The translations under genes and the position numbers were made by a program. The notes below the pieces were generated by a model. That model did no database searches, was not told the origin of the DNA, and worked only from the letters and a program-made list of their open reading frames with translations. From contig NZ_CP018866.1 in assembly GCF_002250055.1 (NCBI RefSeq), positions 2,534,501 to 2,598,500 of the forward strand: 64,000 nucleotides of DNA, read 5' to 3'. Source of the stretch: Sutcliffiella cohnii (GTDB lineage Bacteria > Bacillota > Bacilli > Bacillales > Bacillaceae_I). Of the stretch, positions 47,174-54,623 are shown piece after piece (positions within the stretch are counted from its first letter, which is position 1; each line of letters begins with the position of its first letter).

Positions 47174-48053
47174 CTTTTTGGAGCGACACACCAAATATTT
47201 TCGCTTCTAATTCTCTACCCGTTGGTGTTGCCGCCAACCCTCCTTGTGCTGTTTCTTTTAAAGCTGTTGGCATCGTTTGACCGATACGATACATCGCATC
47301 AATTACTTCATCACATGGAATTCTACTTGTTACCCCTGCTAGAGCTAAATCTGCGGCTACCATCGCATTAGCAGCACCCATTGCATTACGTTTAACACAC
47401 GGTACTTCTACTAAGCCTGCTACCGGGTCACATACTAATCCTAGCATATTCTTCAGTGTGATGGCCATTGCTTCGGCACATTGAGATGGTGTTCCGCCAG
47501 CCATTTCAACGATAGCTGCTGCAGCCATTCCAGAAGCCGATCCTACTTCCGCTTGACATCCACCTGCTGCTCCAGAAATAGACGCGTTATTTGCAACAAC
47601 AAAACCGAATGCCCCAGATGTAAATAAGAAATTAACCATATCTTCTTTCTTTGGGTTTAGTTTATTTTTAACTGCAAATAATGTACCCGGAACAACACCT
47701 GCTGAACCTGCCGTTGGGGTAGCACAAATTGTACCCATTGCAGCATTTACTTCATTAGTAGCTACCGCCTTACTTACCGCATCTAAAATGATATCTCCCG
47801 ATAAAAAGTTACCTTTTTGAAGATACTCTTGTATTAAAACAGCATCCCCTCCGGTTAAGCCTGAAACAGATTGAACACCAGCAAGCCCTCGTTCAACCGC
47901 CTTTTCCATTACATCTAAATTTGCTTCCATTTGGGCAATAATTGTTTCTCTGCTTTTACCTGTAAACTCCATTTCTTGCTCAATCATTATTTCTGCTATC
48001 TTTTTGTTTTGGCTCTCTGCAAGCTCAACTAATTCAGCAACATTTCGAAACAT
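47166..48053 (-). CDS. sdaAA: L-serine dehydratase, alpha subunit
   Basis: With SdaAB this iron-sulfur enzyme deaminates L-serine to pyruvate. The ATG at 48053 has GGAGGGG upstream, giving 295 residues. The cluster-binding cysteines are likely those in GTICATPTAGSAG, AGGCQAEVGSASGMAAAA and GLVCDPVAGLVEVPCVKRN, all conserved motifs of the alpha subunit. It lies 40 bases downstream of sdaAB and overlaps recG. Confidence 0.97.
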   Translation of the reverse strand: MFRNVAELVELAESQNKKIAEIMIEQEMEFTGKSRETIIAQMEANLDVMEKAVERGLAGVQSVSGLTGGDAVLIQEYLQKGNFLSGDIILDAVSKAVATNEVNAAMGTICATPTAGSAGVVPGTLFAVKNKLNPKKEDMVNFLFTSGAFGFVVANNASISGAAGGCQAEVGSASGMAAAAIVEMAGGTPSQCAEAMAITLKNMLGLVCDPVAGLVEVPCVKRNAMGAANAMVAADLALAGVTSRIPCDEVIDAMYRIGQTMPTALKETAQGGLAATPTGRELEAKIFGVSLQKGE

Positions 48054-48093
48054 TTGTTTCCCCTCCAAGTCAACACAAAAGTAAGCGTTATCA

Positions 48094-48756
48094 TTATTCT
48101 ACTATTTTTGTAACTTTTGTTATATTTGGTAATTTAGATAATTCTTCCAGTATAATCGCTTCTATATTTTGATCTACTTCAATAGTCATTAACGCCTGTT
48201 TTCCTTTTTCTTTCCGAGCTACTTCCATATGTCCTATGTTAATTTCATATTTCGCTAATACATTTGCTACTCCAGCAATGGCACCGTATCGGTCATTATG
48301 CACAACTAATAGAGCAGGGTGATTACCAGATAATTTTAATTGAAAGCCATTTAATTCAATAATTTCTATCTTTCCCCCACCTATAGAAATTCCGACGAGT
48401 TCAAGTTCGTTATCATCGTCACCTATTATTACTTTTGCTGTATTTGGATGATCTGTAACAGCCTCTTCTTCTGTAAAAGTAATTTCTAAACCGAGTTCTT
48501 CTGCAAGCTTTAAAGAAGACTTAATTCTCTCATCAAACGTATCAAAATCTAGTATACCCCCGACAATTGCTACATCTGTTCCGTGACCTTTATACGTTTT
48601 TGCAAATGAACCGTAAAATGAAATTTTTGCCCATTTTGGTTGTTTCCCGAAAAGACTACGAGCAACTCTTCCAATTCTAGCTGCGCCGGCTGTATGTGAA
48701 CTTGAAGGACCTATCATTATCGGACCGATAATATCAAAAACACTTCTATACTTCAT
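48094..48756 (-). CDS. sdaAB: L-serine dehydratase, beta subunit
   Basis: The beta subunit of the two-part Gram-positive serine dehydratase. The ATG at 48756 follows GGGGAGACG and gives 220 residues; the longer frame to 48783 is leader. The N-terminal part contains YRSVFDIIGPIMIGPSSSHTAGAARIGR. The last 75 residues form an ACT regulatory domain (ALLVVHNDRYGAIAGVANVLA, NIGHMEVARKEKGKQALMTIEVD). It is the first gene of the sdaAB-sdaAA-recG unit. Confidence 0.97.
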   Translation of the reverse strand: MKYRSVFDIIGPIMIGPSSSHTAGAARIGRVARSLFGKQPKWAKISFYGSFAKTYKGHGTDVAIVGGILDFDTFDERIKSSLKLAEELGLEITFTEEEAVTDHPNTAKVIIGDDDNELELVGISIGGGKIEIIELNGFQLKLSGNHPALLVVHNDRYGAIAGVANVLAKYEINIGHMEVARKEKGKQALMTIEVDQNIEAIILEELSKLPNITKVTKIVE

Positions 48757-48810
48757 AATCGTCTCCCCATCCTTATAAAGCAAAGTTATCTTTTTCTAGG
48801 TCTTTTTCGA

Positions 48811-48826
48811 ATGTATACATGTACAT
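48811..48826. promoter_or_regulatory. Overlapping palindromes upstream of sdaAB
   Basis: ATGTATACAT (48811-48820) is a perfect 10-base palindrome and overlaps the 8-base palindrome TACATGTA and then ATGTACAT (to 48826). It lies 55 bases upstream of the sdaAB ATG in a 377-base gap (48757-49133) that otherwise holds the fakA terminator, a short repeat remnant (48971-48990) and a TATAAT near 48908 with a poor -35. It may be an operator; the regulator is unknown. Confidence 0.3.
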
Positions 48827-49072
48827 TGTTAGGTTACGCCTATAATTTCTGGAAGTAACATTACGATAAGCAAACATATAATCGAAGAAAGGACCTATTT
48901 TTAATCATTATATAAACAATACCATAAAATAATAAATTTCTGAACTAGTTAGAATTACAAAACAAGAACCAAAAGCGTAGGAGCTAGACGTAGAACACAA
49001 GTCATCAGTTGCCTACAAACTGTCAAAATTTATTTTTTCTTTAACGATAAAAAAACGTATTAAATCACAAAA

Positions 49073-49105
49073 GAAGGGAGTTGGCTGTTAACCTTATCTC
49101 CCTTC
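49073..49105 (-). terminator. Rho-independent terminator after fakA
   Basis: GAAGGGAG (49073-49080) pairs perfectly with CTCCCTTC (49098-49105); TTTT follows on the minus strand. It lies 28 bases after the fakA stop. Confidence 0.8.
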
Positions 49106-49133
49106 ATTTTCACACTACCTTTAGTTTTATATA

Positions 49134-50792
49134 TTATTCTACAGAGAAAATATAAGAATATAACGGTTGCTTTCCGTTATGAATCTCTACTTCAACATCA
49201 GGATATTGCTCTTCCACTTGCTCGGACAGCTTTTCTGCTTCTTTTTCTGAAACATCCTCACCGTAAATAATTGTTAAAATTTCTGAATCATCATCTAATA
49301 AAGTTTGAAGTAGCTGTTGTGCCGCTTCTACTTTATTTTTACTAGTTGTAACGATTTTACTTTCTGCAATTCCCATATAATCGTCTTTTTGAATTTCAAT
49401 CCCATCAATACTTGTATCTCTTACAGCATATGTTACTTGACCAGTCTTCACCATTTGTAAAGAAGCTGTCATTGTTTGTTCGTTAGCTTTAAGATCAACC
49501 GTCGGATTGAATGCTAAAATAGCAGCCATTCCTTGTGGAACTGTTTTAGACGGGATAACAGCTACGTTCTCACCTACAACATCAGCTGCTTGGTTTGCAG
49601 CCATAATGATATTACTATTGTTTGGCAGTATAATAACATTTTCAGCATTTACTTGTTCAATAGCCTTTACAATATCTTCCGTACTAGGGTTCATTGTTTG
49701 ACCACCTTCAATGACAACTTTTGCCCCTATACTTTTAAACAAGTCAGCTATTCCTTCACCCATCGCAACCGTAATAATACCGAACTTTTCTTTTTTCTCA
49801 GTTTCGGCTGGCTTTGTACTTGAAGCTTCTTCGAGTAGGTTGCTATGCTGTTCACGCATGTTTTCAATTTTCATGCTTATTAAGCTTCCATACTTTTGAC
49901 CGTACGTTAAAACACTACCAGGCTGTTCGGAATGAATATGTACTTTCGCAACCTCATCATCTGCAATTACTAGTAAGGAATCACCATATGCTGATAGGTC
50001 GATACGAAACTTCTCTTCCACGAATTGCTCTTTACCATTTTCGAAACGGACCATAAATTCTGTACAATAGCCATAAACGATATCTTCCGTACTAATATGG
50101 CCGTGGACATTTTTATGATGCTCAGCGTTTACTAAGTCCGTTAACGAAGGCATTGTAGTAGCTTCTGGTAGCGCTTCACCTTTAAGTTCTGCTAAAAATC
50201 CTTCATAAACGTGAACTAACCCTTGACCACCACTATCAACTACCCCAACTTCCTTTAATACCGGTAATAAATCAGGTGTTCGTTTTAAAGATGCTCTTGC
50301 TTCCTTTAATGTTGCTTCCATAACTACAACTATATCGTCTTCTGTTTCTGCAACTTGTACTGCTATTTTTGCAGCATCTTTGGCAACAGTTAAAATCGTA
50401 CCTTCAACTGGCTTCATTACAGCTTTATATGCAGTGGCTACACCAGCTTCAAATGCAGCTGCAAACTCTTTACTATTAATTGTTTCTTTTTGTTCTATCG
50501 CTTTAGAGAAACCACGGAACAATTGAGAAAGAATAACACCAGAGTTACCTCTTGCACCCATTAATAGCCCTTTTGCAAGAGCTGACCCCACCTTACCAAT
50601 ATGTGGTTGAATATTATTCTTTACTTCTTTCGCTCCAGAAGTAATAGAAAGATTCATATTTGTCCCTGTATCTCCGTCTGGAACAGGGAAAACATTAAGA
50701 GCATCTACTGTTTTTGCATTATTAGATAACTGATTTGCTCCTTGTAAAATCATTTGAGCAAACTGTTTTCCATCTAAAACATGAACTGACAC
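49134..50792 (-). CDS. fakA: Fatty acid kinase catalytic subunit FakA (YloV)
   Basis: FakA phosphorylates FakB-bound fatty acids for entry into phospholipid synthesis. The start is a GTG with AAGGAGG seven bases upstream; 552 residues. The N-terminal DhaL-type kinase domain shows NVFPVPDGDTGTNMNLSI and LLMGARGNSGVILSQLFRG. A middle domain and a C-terminal DegV-like domain (VEGGQTMNPSTEDIV, NNSNIIMAA, VIPSKTVPQGMAA) follow. It lies 15 bases after yloU, as in B. subtilis. Confidence 0.95.
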   Translation of the reverse strand: MSVHVLDGKQFAQMILQGANQLSNNAKTVDALNVFPVPDGDTGTNMNLSITSGAKEVKNNIQPHIGKVGSALAKGLLMGARGNSGVILSQLFRGFSKAIEQKETINSKEFAAAFEAGVATAYKAVMKPVEGTILTVAKDAAKIAVQVAETEDDIVVVMEATLKEARASLKRTPDLLPVLKEVGVVDSGGQGLVHVYEGFLAELKGEALPEATTMPSLTDLVNAEHHKNVHGHISTEDIVYGYCTEFMVRFENGKEQFVEEKFRIDLSAYGDSLLVIADDEVAKVHIHSEQPGSVLTYGQKYGSLISMKIENMREQHSNLLEEASSTKPAETEKKEKFGIITVAMGEGIADLFKSIGAKVVIEGGQTMNPSTEDIVKAIEQVNAENVIILPNNSNIIMAANQAADVVGENVAVIPSKTVPQGMAAILAFNPTVDLKANEQTMTASLQMVKTGQVTYAVRDTSIDGIEIQKDDYMGIAESKIVTTSKNKVEAAQQLLQTLLDDDSEILTIIYGEDVSEKEAEKLSEQVEEQYPDVEVEIHNGKQPLYSYIFSVE

Positions 50793-50807
50793 AAAACTTC
50801 CTCCTTA

Positions 50808-51170
50808 TTACGGGTTCGTTACACGAACACCTTGTACAAAAATGTTTAATGAATCAACCGATAAACCTAGTGTTTGATTCAATGTGTATTTCACCTTCGT
50901 TTGAACATTATGAGCAATTTCTGAAATTTTCGTACCGTAACTAACAATAATGTACATATCGATATGTATTTCATCCTCTTCTTGACGAACAATTACTCCT
51001 TTAGTAAAGTTCTCTTTTCGAAGAATTTCTGATAACCCATCTTTAATTTGGTTTTTTGAAGCCATTCCCACAATCCCATAGCAATCAACAGCCGCTCCTC
51101 CAGCAATTGTTGCAATTACATCGTTAGAGATATCTATTTGACCGTAAGATGTTTTTAATTCGATGGACAT
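50808..51170 (-). CDS. yloU: Asp23/Gls24-family envelope stress protein (YloU)
   Basis: A 120-residue Asp23/Gls24-family protein (DUF322). The family signature appears as GQIDISNDVIATIAGGAAVDCYGIVGMAS, followed by GVIVRQEEDEIHIDMYIIVSYG and VQTKVKYTLNQTLGL. No membrane segment. Relatives form cytoplasmic or membrane-associated envelope-stress proteins, and this copy is almost always paired with fakA; its specific role is unknown. It is divergently oriented to rpmB across a 367-base gap. Confidence 0.93.
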   Translation of the reverse strand: MSIELKTSYGQIDISNDVIATIAGGAAVDCYGIVGMASKNQIKDGLSEILRKENFTKGVIVRQEEDEIHIDMYIIVSYGTKISEIAHNVQTKVKYTLNQTLGLSVDSLNIFVQGVRVTNP

Positions 51171-51282
51171 AAAGGATCCCCCTTATTATAGATTTATGAA
51201 CCTTATGAACTATTGCTTATTTTACTATAAATAATTGCATTTTTAAAGGTACTTAAACTTTTTTGCACATAACACTATTATA

Positions 51283-51311
51283 ATACTGAATGCTAAAAAC
51301 ATGTATGTCAA
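51283..51311 (-). promoter_or_regulatory. Candidate promoter of yloU-fakA
   Basis: A perfect TTGACA (51306-51311) on the minus strand has CAGTAT at a 17-base spacing (51283-51288); a better hexamer, TATAAT, lies 6 bases further, at a spacing too long for standard use. A CAAG-N8-CTTG element (51309-51324) overlaps the -35, as at the ylxM promoter. Confidence 0.45.
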
Positions 51312-51343
51312 GGTTTTTTTCTTGAAAGCTTTTCATTGAACTA

Positions 51344-51372
51344 TTGCATTCTCTAAGGTTGTATGTTAAATT
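51344..51372 (+). promoter_or_regulatory. Candidate promoter of rpmB
   Basis: TTGCAT (51344-51349) and TAAATT (51367-51372) are 17 bases apart, with a TATGT extension before the -10. It would give a leader of about 160 bases. No better promoter is visible before rpmB. Confidence 0.35.
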
Positions 51373-51418
51373 ATATAAGTATTTTCAAACATTCCATAAT
51401 CAGAAAAACTGTAGAATA

Positions 51419-51437
51419 TATTTACATATTGTAAATA
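51419..51437. promoter_or_regulatory. Palindrome in the yloU-rpmB divergent region
   Basis: TATTTACA (51419-51426) and TGTAAATA (51430-51437) form a perfect 8-base inverted repeat with a 3-base spacer, about 100 bases before rpmB. It has the size and symmetry of a repressor operator. The binding protein is not identifiable. Confidence 0.35.
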
Positions 51438-51537
51438 CTTTTCTTCGTTTTTCATACAGGATTAGAAAAGAACATCTCTTTTTTAGTCTCTAAAATGAAA
51501 ATAACTTGTAGTATTGTTGTAGTTAGGAGGGAATTAA

Positions 51538-51726
51538 ATGGCACGCAAATGTGTAATCACAGGTAAAAAGACTAGTACTGGTAATGCACGCTCTCACGCA
51601 ATGAACGCTAATAAACGTACTTGGGGTGCAAACCTTCAAAAAGTTCGTATTTTAGTTGACGGTAAACCAAAACGTGTTTACGTTTCAGCTAGAGCATTAA
51701 AATCAGGTAAAGTAGAACGAGTATAA
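51538..51726 (+). CDS. rpmB: 50S ribosomal protein L28
   Basis: L28 is a small ribosomal protein and the only plus-strand gene here. The 62 residues start [20 protein letters not shown] and contain [34 protein letters not shown], all conserved. It lacks the zinc-binding cysteine pairs of C+ L28 forms, having only one Cys. The ribosome binding site is TTAGGAGGG. Its orientation opposite to its neighbours, and its position next to spoVM, are the same in B. subtilis. Confidence 0.98.
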   Translation: MARKCVITGKKTSTGNARSHAMNANKRTWGANLQKVRILVDGKPKRVYVSARALKSGKVERV

Positions 51727-51734
51727 TCTCATAC

Positions 51735-51761
51735 AAAAAAGCGACTTGTAGTCGCTTTTTT
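51735..51761 (+). terminator. Rho-independent terminator after rpmB
   Basis: AAAAAAGCGACT (51735-51746) pairs with AGTCGCTTTTTT (51750-51761), followed by more Ts. It lies 8 bases after the rpmB stop. The stretch from 51762 to 51970 shows nothing I can name. Confidence 0.93.
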
Positions 51762-51970
51762 TATTTTGGTTTTTTGTGTGTACATACTTTAAAGTTAGTA
51801 GACAACATTGTTTGTGTTTAAGTTAATCTGTTCTTCCGTGCTACTCAACATAAAGTTAACATAAGAAGTTTATTGTTTATTAATAGTTTTGTTTTGATAA
51901 AGGGGTAAACATGTTTATCGGGTGATTATTTTTCATAAGAACGAATGGAGAGCCACTATCTGCTAAAAGT

Positions 51971-51993
51971 AAAAAAGCACCCTCGATAGGTGC
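51971..51993 (-). terminator. Terminator immediately after spoVM
   Basis: GCACC (51977-51981) pairs with GGTGC (51989-51993) around a 7-base loop and is followed by six Ts on the minus strand. It starts one base after the spoVM stop codon. Confidence 0.75.
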
Positions 51994-51994
51994 T

Positions 51995-52075
51995 CTACTC
52001 TTTTTTAAATGACCCTAACATCGCTTTTATAATTCCACCAAGAAATTTAGGAAGTTTAATTGTATAAAATTTCAT
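51995..52075 (-). CDS. spoVM: Stage V sporulation protein M (SpoVM)
   Basis: SpoVM is a tiny amphipathic helix that recognises the convex forespore membrane and anchors SpoIVA coat assembly. The 26-codon frame reads MKFYTIKLPKFLGG and then IIKAMLGSFKKE, differing from B. subtilis SpoVM only by conservative changes near the C-terminus (Val to Ile, Arg to Lys, Asp to Glu). Pro9, important for membrane recognition, is present. The ribosome binding site GAGGAGG is ideal. It lies between thiN and rpmB, the conserved location. Confidence 0.97.
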   Translation of the reverse strand: MKFYTIKLPKFLGGIIKAMLGSFKKE

Positions 52076-52129
52076 TCTATTCCCTCCTCGAAAAGTTTCC
52101 TCTACCGCATCATTTTATCACTGAACACA

Positions 52130-52789
52130 TTAAATGTTTCTGTCTTGGCTTCTTATAACCAATAATATGCCTTCTATGAATGAAAAAGTACCAGAATTAA
52201 AAATGAGTTCATTACTAATACATAATGTCTCACCCCAAAAAATATTCCTATTTTTTAAATTGTATTTAAAGCCTGTTAGGGTGAGTTCTTTTACTTCTGG
52301 GGTTATTGGGATAAAAGAAATATAAGGAAAACGCACATCTTGTTCCAAGTTGTATTTACCTGGTTTTACTACATATAAAATGTTTTGGTTATCTATTATT
52401 TGTATAGAACACCCTTCATTTATTCCTTTAAGGAGGAGTTGTATGTTCCCAAAAAAATGATCTAGCCTCCCACCAGTACCACCGAATAATTTAATACTAG
52501 CCGGTTTTTCGTTAATAGCCCAGTTTACTGCAATTTCTGTATCAATTTCATCTTTTTCACTAGGCAATAAAAATAAGTTCGTTGTTTTTTTCTTTAATTC
52601 CATTAATTCATCATGAGAAACTGAATCAAAATCACCAAATGCTTTATCCGGAATAATTCCATATTCCTTTTGTAGAATCCATGTGCCACGATCTACTCCA
52701 ACCCAAACTACATTTTCCCCTACCCATTCATGCAAGTTAGGCATATTCTCTACTGGCCCACCAGCCACTATATGTATATTCATTTTCAT
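52130..52789 (-). CDS. thiN: Thiamine pyrophosphokinase
   Basis: ThiN makes thiamine diphosphate from thiamine and ATP. The 219 residues contain the conserved GVDRGTWILQKEYGIIPDKAFGDFDSV with the acidic metal-binding DFDS, then LPSEKDEIDTEIAVNWA and LFGGTGGRLDHFFGNIQLL, all typical of the family. Its place between rpe and spoVM matches B. subtilis yloS. A terminator after rpe suggests it has its own promoter. Confidence 0.96.
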   Translation of the reverse strand: MKMNIHIVAGGPVENMPNLHEWVGENVVWVGVDRGTWILQKEYGIIPDKAFGDFDSVSHDELMELKKKTTNLFLLPSEKDEIDTEIAVNWAINEKPASIKLFGGTGGRLDHFFGNIQLLLKGINEGCSIQIIDNQNILYVVKPGKYNLEQDVRFPYISFIPITPEVKELTLTGFKYNLKNRNIFWGETLCISNELIFNSGTFSFIEGILLVIRSQDRNI

Positions 52790-52847
52790 CTTTTCCTCTC
52801 TTCTTTTTTCATAAAATGGGCGATAAAAATAGTTAAAAATTGAGGAA

Positions 52848-52875
52848 GTCCAAACTAGAAACTAGCTTTTGGGAC
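52848..52875. repeat. Degenerate copy of a terminator-like palindrome
   Basis: GTCC, then AAACTAG and CTAG, then CTTTTGGGAC form an imperfect palindrome followed by a CTTTTTATA flank. This matches the right arm and flank of the ftsY terminator (35682-35707) closely. No gene ends here on the strand it would serve, so it looks like a decayed, transposed copy. Confidence 0.4.
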
Positions 52876-53025
52876 CCATCTTTTTATACTAAACAATCAA
52901 TAAAAGCTTCCCAATTTCCAATATGTAGTCTGGACATAGTTCATATTTTAGCCCTCAACATAATAGGCACTGGATTAGCAAGCGTTTCCAGCTACTTTCA
53001 AAAAGACTCTAATAAAAACAAAACA

Positions 53026-53052
53026 GTGGGAAAAACGATTCGTTTTCCCCAC
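53026..53052 (-). terminator. Rho-independent terminator after rpe
   Basis: GTGGGAAAAACG at 53026 pairs with CGTTTTCCCCAC ending at 53052, with one offset base, followed by GTTTTGTTTTT on the minus strand. It lies 16 bases after the rpe stop and ends the long coaBC-to-rpe run of genes. Confidence 0.85.
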
Positions 53053-53068
53053 TTATTATAAACACTTA

Positions 53069-53728
53069 TTAATTCAAGTTGTAGGATCCTCGAATTAGCT
53101 CAATAGCTTCTTTACGATTCTGTTGATTATAAATAGCGGAGCCTGCAACTAATACGTTAGCACCTGCTTCTACACAAAGTCTAGCTGTTTCCTCGTTCAC
53201 TCCACCGTCTACTTCAATTTCAACATCAAGGCTATTCTCTTTAACTAACTGAACAACTTCTTTAATTTTAGGTAATACTTCGTGAATAAATGCTTGTCCA
53301 CCAAATCCAGGATTCACTGTCATTAGTAACACTAAATCAACATCTTTAATAATATGTTTAATTGTTTCAACAGGTGTAGCAGGATTTAATACAACACCAG
53401 CTTTTATACCAAATGATTTAATATGTTGAATCGTTCTATGTAGATGAGTACAGGCTTCAACATGGACCGTAATAATGTCTGCACCAGCTTTTACAAAGCT
53501 TTCAATATACTGGTCAGGACTTTCAATCATTAAATGTACATCTAAAGGAATAGTTGTGCTTCGGCGAGCTGCTTCTACTATTAGTGGACCTATCGTAATA
53601 TTAGGGACAAAATGGCCGTCCATTACGTCCACGTGGATGTAATCAGCTCCACCTTGCTCAACATCTTTAATTTCTCGTTCTAAATTTGCAAAATCAGCGG
53701 AAAGTATAGAAGGTGCAATTTTGATCAT
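53069..53728 (-). CDS. rpe: Ribulose-phosphate 3-epimerase
   Basis: Rpe interconverts ribulose-5-phosphate and xylulose-5-phosphate in the pentose phosphate pathway. The 219 residues start MIKIAPSILSADFANLEREI. They contain HVDVMDGHFVPNITIGP with metal-binding His and Asp, HLMIESPD, VLLMTVNPGFGGQAFI and EVDGGVNEETA, all TIM-barrel signature motifs. It lies 5 bases downstream of rsgA. The ribosome binding site overlaps the rsgA stop. Confidence 0.98.
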   Translation of the reverse strand: MIKIAPSILSADFANLEREIKDVEQGGADYIHVDVMDGHFVPNITIGPLIVEAARRSTTIPLDVHLMIESPDQYIESFVKAGADIITVHVEACTHLHRTIQHIKSFGIKAGVVLNPATPVETIKHIIKDVDLVLLMTVNPGFGGQAFIHEVLPKIKEVVQLVKENSLDVEIEVDGGVNEETARLCVEAGANVLVAGSAIYNQQNRKEAIELIRGSYNLN

Positions 53729-53733
53729 CGTTG

Positions 53734-54612
53734 TTAATACCTCGGCTTTCTATTCGTTATCTCTTCTACAAAATTCATATAATGTTCATACCGATATAGC
53801 GCTATTTCACCATTTTCGACTGCTTCTTTTACCGCACATTTTGGTTCTTTTAAGTGAGTGCATCCCCTGAATTTGCATCCCTCACTTAATCGTACAAACT
53901 CTAAGAAACAATCTTTCACATCTTCAACTTCTAACTCTAAAAACTCAAGCGAACTAAAGCCAGGAGTGTCGGCTACATACCCTTTTTCCACTTCTATTAA
54001 TTCCACATGTCTAGTAGTATGTTTTCCACGTCCTAGATGCATTGAAATTTCGGCCGTTTTCAAGTCTAAGTCTGGACGTAACACGTTAAGTAAAGATGAT
54101 TTTCCAACACCAGACTGTCCAGCAATTACTGATACTTTATCGGCTAAATACGGGTATATTGTGGCTACTCCCTCAGGATCCTTATTAGAGGTCATTAATA
54201 CTGTATATCCGATATTTTCATAATAACTAGCATATTCTTTTACTTTTCTGTCATCTGTAAGCAAGTCCATCTTTGTTATACAAATTACTGGAGTAATATG
54301 TTTTGATTCAATTAGTGTTAAAAATCTATCTAGTAATGCTGTACTAAAATCTGGTTCAACAGCCGAAAAAACTAAAATTGCTTGGTCAATATTGGCAATA
54401 GGAGGTCTTGTTAACTCATTTTTTCTATCAAGCACTTCCAACACATAGCCTTCTTGAGCATTTTCAGCCTGGAATTTTACGATATCCCCAACTAGAGGGG
54501 TAATTTTATTTTTTCTAAATACCCCTCTTCCTCTACATTGAGTAATAGATCCATCGTCTGCCAAAACATAGTAAAAACCAGCTAATGCTTTGACAATTTT
54601 GCCTTCTGGCAT
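53734..54612 (-). CDS. rsgA: Ribosome small subunit-dependent GTPase RsgA (CpgA)
   Basis: RsgA matures the 30S subunit. The 292 residues have an N-terminal OB fold, then the circularly permuted GTPase with G4 CITKMDLL before G1 GQSGVGKSSLLNVL and G3 DTPGFSS. The C-terminal zinc motif is Cys-x4-Cys-x-His-x5-Cys in the CKFRGCTHLKEPKC stretch. It lies directly after prkC; in B. subtilis the homologue CpgA is a PrkC substrate. Confidence 0.97.
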   Translation of the reverse strand: MPEGKIVKALAGFYYVLADDGSITQCRGRGVFRKNKITPLVGDIVKFQAENAQEGYVLEVLDRKNELTRPPIANIDQAILVFSAVEPDFSTALLDRFLTLIESKHITPVICITKMDLLTDDRKVKEYASYYENIGYTVLMTSNKDPEGVATIYPYLADKVSVIAGQSGVGKSSLLNVLRPDLDLKTAEISMHLGRGKHTTRHVELIEVEKGYVADTPGFSSLEFLELEVEDVKDCFLEFVRLSEGCKFRGCTHLKEPKCAVKEAVENGEIALYRYEHYMNFVEEITNRKPRY

Positions 54613-54623
54613 ATAATTCCTCC

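Noticed and set aside
52840-53061. 73-codon plus-strand frame in the rpe-thiN gap
   Set aside because: Runs through a degenerate palindrome and the rpe terminator, with no ribosome binding site or family resemblance.
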